Shown piece by piece: positions 25,141 to 33,071 of a DNA stretch of 64,000 nucleotides. The DNA is taken from contig CBDFNK010000011.1 of assembly GCA_965250205.1 (NCBI GenBank), positions 29,771 through 93,770 of the forward strand, read 5' to 3'. The number at the start of each line of letters is the position of its first letter. Position 1 is the first letter of the stretch. The translations under genes and the position numbers were made by a program. Source of the DNA: JAHZKN01 sp965250205 (GTDB taxonomy: Bacteria > Pseudomonadota > Alphaproteobacteria > Rhizobiales > Hyphomicrobiaceae). The notes under the pieces were generated by a model. The model had not been told where the DNA came from and made no database searches. It saw only the letters and a list, made by a program, of their open reading frames with translations.

Positions 25141-26241
25141 TTAATAAGCTGAACATACTCTAGCTGCCCTTCTATCGGGCTTGATATCACGATAAATGTG
25201 AACGCTCCCAAGTGGATCACGGACGCGATAGATATCGCCATCCTGATCTCGGTCGACCAGCCGCACATGGCTGTCTGCGAGCGGCACTTTACCAAACCCA
25301 CCAGGGATATCGAGGATGTAGTCCGGCTGGGGCAGGTTTGGCGCACGTTGACGGACCACATTGAGCAACGCCTGACCCTCCTGGATGGACACGCGAAAAT
25401 GATGGGTACCGGGTGCGAGATCTAACTGATGGAGATAGTAGGGTCTTATCGACAAGTCTTTGAAAGCTTCAAAAAGCCCTGTGATGATGTCGACATCATC
25501 GTTGACGCCCCGCAGCAACACGCTTTGGCTGAGAAGCTCAAACCCAGCGTCTTTCAACTGCTGACAGGCTCGACGGGCATCACGAGTGAGTTCATGGGCA
25601 TGATTGGTGTGAATGGCAACGCGCACTTGTCTATCAGTTGCACTGATCGCCGACACCAAATCTCGAGTGACACGTTCGGGTGCTGCGATGGGGACGCGAG
25701 AGTGCCAGCGCAGTTTTGTAACATGGCCAATATTTGACAGGGCTTGTGTTAAGTTTTCGATGCGTCGTGGCGACAGCACCAACGGATCACCACCGGTTAT
25801 GATGACTTCTTCGATTTCAGGATGGCGTGCGACATAAGCTAGGGCATTTACCACTTCCGTTTCGGTGAGCATGGTTTCGCCGCTCGGACCGAGCATTTCG
25901 CGACGAAAACAAAATCGGCAATAAACCGGGCAGACCCGGACAATCTTTAAAAGCACGCGATTGCGATAACGGTGCACAATGCCTTTGACGGGGCTGTGAG
26001 CGTTGTCGCCGATTGGATCTGCAACCTCGTCAGGCCGAGCCTGCAATTCACGCGCGTCGGGCACGAATTGGCGCGCCAAGGGTCCGTTGGGAGTTGCCTC
26101 CAGCAGGATCTGCTGTCTGAGATGCGGTGGAACTGCGATCGCATAACGTTGTGCAACGGCCTCTAAAGTTCCGCGCTGCCCTTCAGGGACCAGGCGTTCG
26201 TCGACCAAATCAGAAACAGTTTTAAGGCCAGCCCTGATCAT
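25141..26241 (-). CDS. epmB: EF-P beta-lysylation enzyme EpmB (lysine 2,3-aminomutase-like)
   Basis: This 366-residue radical SAM enzyme should turn L-alpha-lysine into beta-lysine for attachment to elongation factor P. The iron-sulfur motif is C104-x3-C108-x2-C111 in VCPVYCRFCFRREM. The PLP lysine lies in IPGGFGKVPLADSH. The short length (lysine 2,3-aminomutases proper are over 400 residues) and the adjacent epmA and efp point to EpmB rather than a catabolic enzyme. ATG at 26239-26241, 9 bp after the epmA stop, so the two form an operon. It converges with trhO 12 bp away. Confidence 0.92.
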   Translation of the reverse strand: MIRAGLKTVSDLVDERLVPEGQRGTLEAVAQRYAIAVPPHLRQQILLEATPNGPLARQFVPDARELQARPDEVADPIGDNAHSPVKGIVHRYRNRVLLKIVRVCPVYCRFCFRREMLGPSGETMLTETEVVNALAYVARHPEIEEVIITGGDPLVLSPRRIENLTQALSNIGHVTKLRWHSRVPIAAPERVTRDLVSAISATDRQVRVAIHTNHAHELTRDARRACQQLKDAGFELLSQSVLLRGVNDDVDIITGLFEAFKDLSIRPYYLHQLDLAPGTHHFRVSIQEGQALLNVVRQRAPNLPQPDYILDIPGGFGKVPLADSHVRLVDRDQDGDIYRVRDPLGSVHIYRDIKPDRRAARVCSAY

Positions 26242-26250
26242 TGTTTGCGC

Positions 26251-27306
26251 TCACTCACCCCGACTACCATCGTCAGGTGGCGTCCACACAACCTGATCGA
26301 GACGGTCTGCGCCGGCTGCAAGCAGTGCCAAACGATCAAACCCGAGCGCCACACCGGACGCCTCCGGCATAATCTCTAGAGCAGATAGAAAGTTCTCATC
26401 TATAGGGTAACGCTCACCATAGATCAGTTGTTTTTCCTTCATCGCAGCTTCAAAACGGCGGCGTTGTTCTTGTGGATCTGTCAGTTCGCCAAAGCCGTTC
26501 GCCAACTCAATACCGCAACAATAGAGTTCAAAGCGTTCACCGACCCGCGGGTCTTTATCCGACTGTCGCGCCAGGGCGGCTTCAGGCAAAGGATAGTCGA
26601 TGAGCAAAGTCGGGCGACCAGCGCCAAGGTTTGGTTCGATGTGCGTGGTCAGTACTTTCGAAAAAATATCGGACCAGGTATCGGTTTCCGCGATTGACAC
26701 CTCCGTGCTTTCGACTTGCGCGGCCAGCCGATCTCTATTGCCGATGCGTGGATCGTCCTCCAACGTGGCAAGCAGATCAACACGCGCGAAACGTTGAAAG
26801 GCATCCCCGACAGTTATGCGCTCAGGCGTTGCCACGAGATCTGACGTGCGGCCGCGAAACGATACGTTTCCTGTCCCGCGTGTCGCGGCTGCCAACTTCA
26901 AAAGCGCGCAACAATCCTCCATCACTTGGCTGTAGGGTTGCTGCGCGCGATACCATTCCAGCATCGTGAATTCTCTGTCATGCAGAGGCCCTCGTTCTCG
27001 ATTGCGAAACACACGGGCAAAGGCGAAAATTTTTTCTTCTCCAGCAGCCAGTAGTTTCTTCATCGCAAATTCAGGTGAAGTATGCAGGTAAAGCGGCGTG
27101 CGGGTTTCATCGAGGCTAATATCCTCAGTTGCAAAGCCGTGCAGATGGGTCTCGTTTCCAGGTGAAATTTGCAGGCTGTTTGGCTCGACTTCGATGAAAG
27201 ACTGAGCGTCAAACCATTCACGTATGGCGCGCAGAAAGGCGGCCCGCATCTGCAATGCGGGGCGACGATCACGATGGCGCTCAGGGGTCCACCAGGGAGA
27301 CGGCAC
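26251..27306 (-). CDS. epmA: EF-P lysine ligase EpmA (GenX/PoxA)
   Basis: This 351-residue protein is a truncated lysyl-tRNA-synthetase-like enzyme that links (beta-)lysine to Lys34 of EF-P. It has only the class II catalytic core: motif 2 IFAFARVFRNRERGPLHDRE, motif 3 SGVALGFDRLALLAAG, and no anticodon-binding domain. The start is a GTG at 27304-27306, chosen from the usual length; AAAAGG lies 11 bases before. epmB follows after 9 bp. It is divergent from efp with about 200 bp between. epmC, the hydroxylase, is not seen, in line with its absence in many bacteria. Confidence 0.92.
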   Translation of the reverse strand: MPSPWWTPERHRDRRPALQMRAAFLRAIREWFDAQSFIEVEPNSLQISPGNETHLHGFATEDISLDETRTPLYLHTSPEFAMKKLLAAGEEKIFAFARVFRNRERGPLHDREFTMLEWYRAQQPYSQVMEDCCALLKLAAATRGTGNVSFRGRTSDLVATPERITVGDAFQRFARVDLLATLEDDPRIGNRDRLAAQVESTEVSIAETDTWSDIFSKVLTTHIEPNLGAGRPTLLIDYPLPEAALARQSDKDPRVGERFELYCCGIELANGFGELTDPQEQRRRFEAAMKEKQLIYGERYPIDENFLSALEIMPEASGVALGFDRLALLAAGADRLDQVVWTPPDDGSRGE

Positions 27307-27510
27307 GAGACAACAAACCTTTTAAAATACCGGCCAGCGACCGAGCGTCGCGGAAAAAGTTTTTATCTTTCGCCACGTTACCCTTGGCCTTGTAGGCGGG
27401 AAAAGGTATGAACCGCAAATCCCGTTGCCGAGCGCCTTGGAGGCGCATTTGATTTTTGGGGCCAGACGCCCTGATTTCGGCATACCTCAGTAAATATTGG
27501 AGACGCCTCG

Positions 27511-28080
27511 GTGCCAAAAGTTATCGCAAGCTCGATCCGCAAGGGCAACGTTCTTGACCTCGACGGCACTTTGGCGGTGGTTATCAATGCCGAGAATATC
27601 CATCCAGGCAAAGGTACGCCCGTCACCCATCTTGAACTGCGCCGCATATTGGACGGTGTTAAAATTGTGGAGCGCTACCGTACAACGGAACAGGTTGAAC
27701 GCGCCTTTGTGGAAGAGGTTGAATACAACTATTCGTTTGAAGATGAGTCAGGCTTCACATTCATGCATCCCGAAACCTATGACCAGGTGATGGTGGACAA
27801 AGATACCCTTGGTGATCAGGCCATTTGGTTGCAGGAGAATATGGTCTGCAAATTGTCGATGCACGAAGGCAATCCTATTTCAATTGAACTGCCACAGCGG
27901 GTGACATGGGAAATTGTTGAAGCCGATGCCGTTGTAAAAGGTCAAACTGCATCTTCATCCTATAAGCCAGCAGTGCTTTCCAATGGTGCACGTGTGATGG
28001 TGCCACCGCATATCGGAACCGGAACCCGCGTTGTCGTCATGACTGCAGATGGGTCTTATGTGGAACGGGCAAAAAACTAA
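27511..28080 (+). CDS. efp: Elongation factor P
   Basis: This 189-residue protein is EF-P, which frees ribosomes stalled at polyproline. The first domain ends in a loop IHPGKGTP with Lys34 at the tip, the site that EpmA modifies. The OB-fold domains carry TFMHPETYDQV and the signature near the C-terminus, GTGTRVVVMTADGSYVERA. A GTG start at 27511 follows GGAGAC 5 bases earlier. Together with epmA and epmB on the opposite strand this makes a complete lysylation-type EF-P locus. Confidence 0.96.
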   Translation: MPKVIASSIRKGNVLDLDGTLAVVINAENIHPGKGTPVTHLELRRILDGVKIVERYRTTEQVERAFVEEVEYNYSFEDESGFTFMHPETYDQVMVDKDTLGDQAIWLQENMVCKLSMHEGNPISIELPQRVTWEIVEADAVVKGQTASSSYKPAVLSNGARVMVPPHIGTGTRVVVMTADGSYVERAKN

Positions 28081-28095
28081 AGTGCTTGGTTTGAA

Positions 28096-28596
28096 TTAGG
28101 CATCGTAGTTTTTGCGCACTTCAAAAATCTCCATGATCCGGCAGCCGCGATGCGGTCCCTCACAGACGAAGGTCCATTTGCCTTCCGTGAACGTGTCACA
28201 CATTTTGACACCCTTGACCAAAATCCAGTGGCCTTCCTTGCCCTTGTGAATAGCAAGAATGTAATGGACCCAGGCGTTGCGCGGTTTTTGCATCCACTGC
28301 CACAGCGTCGGACGCTCTTTCTTGGCGCGGTCCAGGAAACTTTCTTTAAGCGCCATCTGATAACCAAAGTGGGCGAGAGCTGCGCCAACCTCTTCGGTGT
28401 AGGTCCCTTTCACGATAGGTGCACACCCAGCTGGCAGGTGACGGCCGTCGCGGATCACGTCTTCAATCGTGGTCACCTTATGCCCGGTGATGGCGGACAA
28501 CACATACGGTCCACAAAAAGCGACCCGGCCTGTGTCATTGGAAACGCTGGCCAGGCTTGAGGTCATCCGAGATGCACTGAGATCGTGGTCTGACAT
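28096..28596 (-). CDS. Unknown protein, possibly papain-like
   Basis: I do not recognise this 166-residue protein with certainty. Residues about 21-40 (TGRVAFCGPYVLSAITGHKV) resemble the Cys-helix of C39/papain-like folds (CGPxxL), and a His-rich strand follows later (WVHYILAIHKGKEGHWILVK). A Cys-Gly-Pro near the N-terminus plus a downstream GHW is a typical order for that clan. Two more cysteines lie in TFVCEGPHRGCRIM. The ATG at 28594-28596 was chosen, after AGGTGA; an open frame continues upstream. It converges on efp with 15 bp between. The function is unproven. Confidence 0.6.
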   Translation of the reverse strand: MSDHDLSASRMTSSLASVSNDTGRVAFCGPYVLSAITGHKVTTIEDVIRDGRHLPAGCAPIVKGTYTEEVGAALAHFGYQMALKESFLDRAKKERPTLWQWMQKPRNAWVHYILAIHKGKEGHWILVKGVKMCDTFTEGKWTFVCEGPHRGCRIMEIFEVRKNYDA

Positions 28597-28892
28597 TTTT
28601 AGGGTCACCTGTTCAGTTTGAACGCAGGGTGGAATGGTCACGTACCATTCACTGGAGGAGGTGGTGGCCAGTGAGATGGAGAGCAAATCGTTAATGAATC
28701 CTTGGGCTCAGAGTGTTAATGAAGCGTTAAGGGTGTTCTGGCAGCAGGATTTTTGGGCCATGAGAATGACCGAAACCCTTGTTTCGCCGCAGGCGACATG
28801 CATCATGGGCGCCGAACGATAAATGCCTGGATCTAGGGCCCTCCACAGGGCCTCCTAAATCCAGCACAAAGAGTGGGATGGAGACTAACCTT

Positions 28893-29885
28893 ATGCGTTA
28901 CGACAAGCGCGACCGTGAAAGCGGCAATGTGGAAGATCGCCGTGGGCAGCGAGGTCCAGGTGGATTTCGGATACCAATGGGTGGCGGACGTGGCGGTATG
29001 AGCATCACCTCGCTGCTGATCATTGGTGGCATTATGCTGCTGTTTGGCATCAACCCGCTTGAAGTCCTCATGGGGAGCGGCGGTGGTGGTCGCGGTTTTG
29101 AAGTGCCGCAACTGCCACGAATGGAACAACAACGTCGACCAACGGCAAGTCCGAGACGCCAGTATGACATTCCTGGTCTACCAGGAGGCAAGGGTCGTGA
29201 AACGGCAAGGGTGCCACGCGCAGACGATGAGATGGCCTCGTTCATCAAAAAGGTTCTGGCCGATACTGAAGATGTCTGGAAACGTGTGTTTTCAAGCTTC
29301 GGTAAGGATTACAAAGAACCACAGATGGTTTTGTTCTCTGGTTCAACACAGACAGCGTGCGGCACTGGGCAGGCACAAATGGGCCCGTTTTATTGCCCGC
29401 TTGACCGTAAGATCTATATCGATCTCGCTTTTTACAACGAGTTGAAGCGGCGCTTCAATGCGCCAGGCGATTTCGCCCAGGCTTACGTTGTCGCCCACGA
29501 GGTTGGCCATCACGTACAAATGCTCCTTGGTATTGCTGGAAAAGTGCAGCAACTGAAGCAACACGCCATGCAACGCGGTGACAAAGTCGAAGCCAATCAC
29601 ATCCAGGTGCGCATGGAATTGCAGGCCGATTGTCTGGCAGGCGTTTGGTCAACACTTAATCATCAGCTCAACAATCGTCTCGAGTCGGGTGACATTGAGG
29701 AAGGCCTTAATGCGGCCAGCAAGATTGGCGACGACATGATCCAAAAACGGACGCAGGGTCATGTGGTGCCGGATGCATTTACGCATGGTTCCGCCGCACA
29801 GCGTGTGCGTTGGTTCCGCCACGGCTTTAAATCGGGTCAGATGCAGGATTGCGATACGTTCAACATCTCGTCATCGCAGCTTTAG
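28893..29885 (+). CDS. Neutral zinc metallopeptidase, YpfJ family
   Basis: This 330-residue membrane-anchored protein matches the YpfJ/zinc-metallopeptidase family. It opens with MRYDKRDRESGNVEDRRG and a Gly-rich run, followed by one membrane segment (about residues 31-48). The catalytic motif is VVAHEVGHHVQMLLG. Downstream, QVRMELQADCLAGVW provides the likely third metal ligand, and a late DAFTHGSAAQRVRWF is conserved. ATG at 28893 follows GGAG with 9 bases; an in-frame ATG at 28878 is less likely. Its substrate is unknown. Confidence 0.9.
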   Translation: MRYDKRDRESGNVEDRRGQRGPGGFRIPMGGGRGGMSITSLLIIGGIMLLFGINPLEVLMGSGGGGRGFEVPQLPRMEQQRRPTASPRRQYDIPGLPGGKGRETARVPRADDEMASFIKKVLADTEDVWKRVFSSFGKDYKEPQMVLFSGSTQTACGTGQAQMGPFYCPLDRKIYIDLAFYNELKRRFNAPGDFAQAYVVAHEVGHHVQMLLGIAGKVQQLKQHAMQRGDKVEANHIQVRMELQADCLAGVWSTLNHQLNNRLESGDIEEGLNAASKIGDDMIQKRTQGHVVPDAFTHGSAAQRVRWFRHGFKSGQMQDCDTFNISSSQL

Positions 29886-29951
29886 GCAGGCATTGGTTTT
29901 TCGCCCGGCACGTTTGGTTGGTTGCTTTTAGAGTCCTTTGCAAGGAAACCC

Positions 29952-30983
29952 TTAAAGCGCGTTGCCGGTGAATTCGCCGAGTGCACAGCGGGCGCCATTG
30001 GCATGCAGGCGCGCGCAGACCTGGCTGGCTTCGTTGGCCGTATTGAACGGTCCAGCAATGAGGTCATACGTCAGGCCTGTTGCGTCAATGCCCGTCACGT
30101 AGCGCGGTTGCAGGCGCTTCAGTGATGCGCCGTGGCGGTCGGCCAGAGCGTTCCAGCTGAGACGCAGTGAATCTACCGACGGTCCGGTTGCAATGCGCAC
30201 ACCGATGGGCCGGGTCGCGCGTGTGACGACGGCAGGGCCAAAGGTAATAGGTTTCGTGGCGGCTCTTCCGATGCTGCCTGTTGTGATTTTTGCAGGTGCC
30301 TTGGCAATGGGCTTAGGTGCCGGTTTGGGTTTGGCAAGCGCAGCAACTTTTTTTGGCGCTGTTTTGGCCGTTGCGGTGGGCGCTGCCTTGATAGCTGATT
30401 TGGTGACTTCAGCCACGGTTTTCTCAGGCGCATCCTTTGCAGTCTGCTTCACAAGCGTTGTGGATTTTTTTTTAGCTTCCGGGCCATTGAGAATTTTCGC
30501 GCCACCCAAACGTTCTGCAATTTCGTCAGCGGCTTGCTTGCTCGACGCGCTAATCACGGCAGGAGTTTGAATAGGATCGGTTGACGGTGCGGACGTGTTT
30601 ACTTCGGCCTCAGCTTTTGCCGCTTTCGCTTCAAGCGCGGCAATGCGATCGAGGTGCGATTTCTTTTCTGCGACACGTTTTGCGTCGTTGGCTTGGGTGC
30701 TTTGCAGATCTTTTTCCATCCGCGCGAGTTTATCGGCCAGGTTATCCGATTTGCCCGATTTCGTGCGCCCTATACGATTGTCCTGGCCAGCACTTGTTGT
30801 TGCCCCGCTTCGTGCCCCAAGGATATCGGGTCGGGCAACCGCGACCGAAATGTATGCGACAGCAATAATCGCCAGGATGCCCCAAACGGCAACGTAGGGT
30901 GTGGTCGCCCAAGCTGCACCACTTGCTGGCGTGGCCGGTGGCGCTGATGACGATGGTGAGGGCTTCAGGGCATCGTGCTGCAT
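29952..30983 (-). CDS. SPOR-domain membrane protein
   Basis: This 343-residue protein has an N-terminal membrane segment (about residues 25-45). A coiled-coil stretch follows (LADKLARMEKDLQSTQANDA region, roughly 75-120), then a long Lys/Ala/Pro-rich linker. A C-terminal SPOR domain covers about the last 75 residues (GLTYDLIAGPFNTANEASQV, CARLHANGARC). SPOR domains bind denuded glycan strands at division septa. ATG at 30981-30983 was chosen because it precedes the membrane segment by a short cytoplasmic tail; the frame continues upstream. It is divergent from glmU. Confidence 0.85.
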   Translation of the reverse strand: MQHDALKPSPSSSAPPATPASGAAWATTPYVAVWGILAIIAVAYISVAVARPDILGARSGATTSAGQDNRIGRTKSGKSDNLADKLARMEKDLQSTQANDAKRVAEKKSHLDRIAALEAKAAKAEAEVNTSAPSTDPIQTPAVISASSKQAADEIAERLGGAKILNGPEAKKKSTTLVKQTAKDAPEKTVAEVTKSAIKAAPTATAKTAPKKVAALAKPKPAPKPIAKAPAKITTGSIGRAATKPITFGPAVVTRATRPIGVRIATGPSVDSLRLSWNALADRHGASLKRLQPRYVTGIDATGLTYDLIAGPFNTANEASQVCARLHANGARCALGEFTGNAL

Positions 30984-31584
30984 GACTTTGAGATTTCCGC
31001 ATACCTGTTGATCTGAACACTTGGATCCGATTTGCCAAATGCACGATGGCAAAAACCTGCCGACCTTCTCAGAAGTCCGACATCCAATTGATTCGCTTCT
31101 GCCAGCCTTGTGTGAGTCGCTGAGACCGGTCAATAAAGCCACGGCCGGAGGCAGCGAACATGTGGATCAAATGTGGACCAACGGGCGCATGAAACGGGGC
31201 GGGGGGGGGGGGGAGCCCTGACACCAGGGTCGGCTTCCTACCCTAAGATCAAAGTTGCGGACCTGTTTTGGGCTATAGCCCCCTCAAAGGCCCCAAATTG
31301 GGGGTTCTCAAAGCCACAAACCGGTCAGGCCGCATGCCAATTGGCCTGTCTTCAGGTCTGAGGTGTGGACACAACTGGCACAGGTTATGCTGAGAAGAAG
31401 GAAGAGGGAGCGAGCCCAAGCCGAAGCAGGGGGGCGGGGCAGGCGCCCTTTTCATCGATCGGGACGGCCATCATGTGCAGAGACAACATTGCCACCCCCC
31501 TCGTCGATGGCGTAAGGGGGCGCTTAACAGTAGCCGCCACCGCAGCGGTCATCACAAAGCTGCAGCGCAAGGAATAGAAATAAA
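30984..31584. other. Intergenic region with a G13 homopolymer, upstream of glmU
   Basis: 600 bp between divergent genes. A run of 13 G at 31201-31213 stands out. Short open frames here (for example 31365-31577 on plus) lack family resemblance and a good ribosome site. I see no recognisable RNA family. Confidence 0.45.
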
Positions 31585-32946
31585 ATGAGCCGGCCACTCC
31601 TGACGATTGTCCTTGCCGCCGGTATGGGTACGCGCATGAAATCGGCCCAACCAAAGGTGCTGCATCAGATTGCTGGGCGTTCGATGCTTGGTCATGCGTT
31701 GGCCAGTGCTCAAAGTCTCGGTGACGGCTCGGCAGCTGTTGTCGTGGGCCCAAACATGGACGCCGTCGCGGACGATGCAAAGCAATGGTCGCCAGATGCA
31801 GATATTTTTGTGCAGCAGACCCAACAGGGCACAGCCGACGCGGTGTTAGCCGCCAGGCCGGCTCTGGAAGCACATACCGGTGATGTGTTGGTGCTTTATG
31901 GCGACACACCATTGATAACCACGAAGACGCTTCACGATATGCAGACAGCGCTTGATGAAGGCGCACGCGTTGTTGTGCTCGGATTCACGCCCGAAGATCC
32001 AACCGGCTATGGCAGATTGCTTGTTGAGGATGCCGGCAACCTGACTGCCATTCGGGAACATAAAGACGCCAGCGACGCTGAACGCGCGGTGACACTGTGT
32101 AACTCTGGCGTGATGGCGTTCAGGATTGACAATTTGGCGAGCGCGTTGGCGCAGATTGATAACAACAATCAGAACGGCGAATACTACCTGACCGACATGG
32201 TGGCACAGACCGTAAATGGGGGCGGTCGTGTCTCGGTTGTGATCGGCTCAAAAGATGAAGTGCTGGGTGTCAATTCACGTGATCAATTGGCGGAAGCCGA
32301 AGCTATCTGGCAGCGTTGGCGGCGCGCCCAGGTCATGCAAGCTGGTGTGACCATGATTGCACCTGAAACGGTGTGGTTCAGCTACGATACAAAACTTGGC
32401 CAAGACGTGCTGATCGAGCCGAATGTGTTTTTTGGGCCGAATGTTGAAATTGGCGATGGCGTGGTGATACGCGCCAATTGTCATTTCACTGGCGCAAAAG
32501 TGGGCAGGGGGGCCACCATCGGCCCGTTTGCGCGGCTACGTCCGGGTGCTGACCTCAGCGAAAATGTTCATGTTGGCAACTTTGTCGAGATTAAAAACGT
32601 CCAGGTCGGTGAGGGGGCAAAGGCCAATCACTTATCCTACCTGGGCGATGGCAAAGTTGGTGCCGGTGCAAACCTTGGCGCTGGTACGATTTTCTGCAAT
32701 TACGATGGCTTCTTCAAGCATCAGACCGAGATTGGTGCGGGCGCATTTGTCGGCTCAAATTCAGCGCTGGTCGCCCCTATCAAAATCGGCGACGGTGCCT
32801 ATATCGGCTCAGGGAGCGTCATCACCAAGGACGTTGCCAAAGATGCCCTGGCCTTGGAGCGCTCGGCCCAAGAAGAACGTGCGGGATGGGCTGGGAAATT
32901 CCGCAAACTGATGTCTGATCGCAAACGTCGCGCGGCTCAGGGCTGA
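31585..32946 (+). CDS. glmU: Bifunctional UDP-GlcNAc pyrophosphorylase/glucosamine-1-phosphate acetyltransferase
   Basis: This 453-residue enzyme makes UDP-GlcNAc, the entry to peptidoglycan and lipid A. The N-terminal uridyltransferase has IVLAAGMGTRMKSAQPKVLH and LVLYGDTPLIT, then EYYLTDM. The C-terminal left-handed beta-helix carries hexapeptide repeats (IGPFARLRPGADL, NFVEIKN) and the acetyltransferase active-site region AGTIFCNYDGFFKHQTEIG. The start ATG 31585 has AAGGAA upstream. glmS follows 125 bp later on the same strand, so the two ends of the amino-sugar route are linked. Confidence 0.96.
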   Translation: MSRPLLTIVLAAGMGTRMKSAQPKVLHQIAGRSMLGHALASAQSLGDGSAAVVVGPNMDAVADDAKQWSPDADIFVQQTQQGTADAVLAARPALEAHTGDVLVLYGDTPLITTKTLHDMQTALDEGARVVVLGFTPEDPTGYGRLLVEDAGNLTAIREHKDASDAERAVTLCNSGVMAFRIDNLASALAQIDNNNQNGEYYLTDMVAQTVNGGGRVSVVIGSKDEVLGVNSRDQLAEAEAIWQRWRRAQVMQAGVTMIAPETVWFSYDTKLGQDVLIEPNVFFGPNVEIGDGVVIRANCHFTGAKVGRGATIGPFARLRPGADLSENVHVGNFVEIKNVQVGEGAKANHLSYLGDGKVGAGANLGAGTIFCNYDGFFKHQTEIGAGAFVGSNSALVAPIKIGDGAYIGSGSVITKDVAKDALALERSAQEERAGWAGKFRKLMSDRKRRAAQG

Positions 32947-33071
32947 GAAGGTTTCCCATGGTCTGGTTTTATCAATCGATGTTGATGGAAACGGACACAG
33001 AGTGTGATTTGTCCAGCCACTGAATGCGGCGTAAGGCACTTATAGAGTTCTAATTTGGAGACGTAGGGTAG

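Noticed and set aside
31365..31577. Short open frame directly ahead of glmU
   Set aside because: No ribosome site, no family resemblance and it ends just before glmU; the region is better read as a leader.
33040..33071. A possible glmS ribozyme ahead of glmS
   Set aside because: The gap between glmU and glmS is only 125 bp and shows no conserved ribozyme core; the class is known from Firmicutes.
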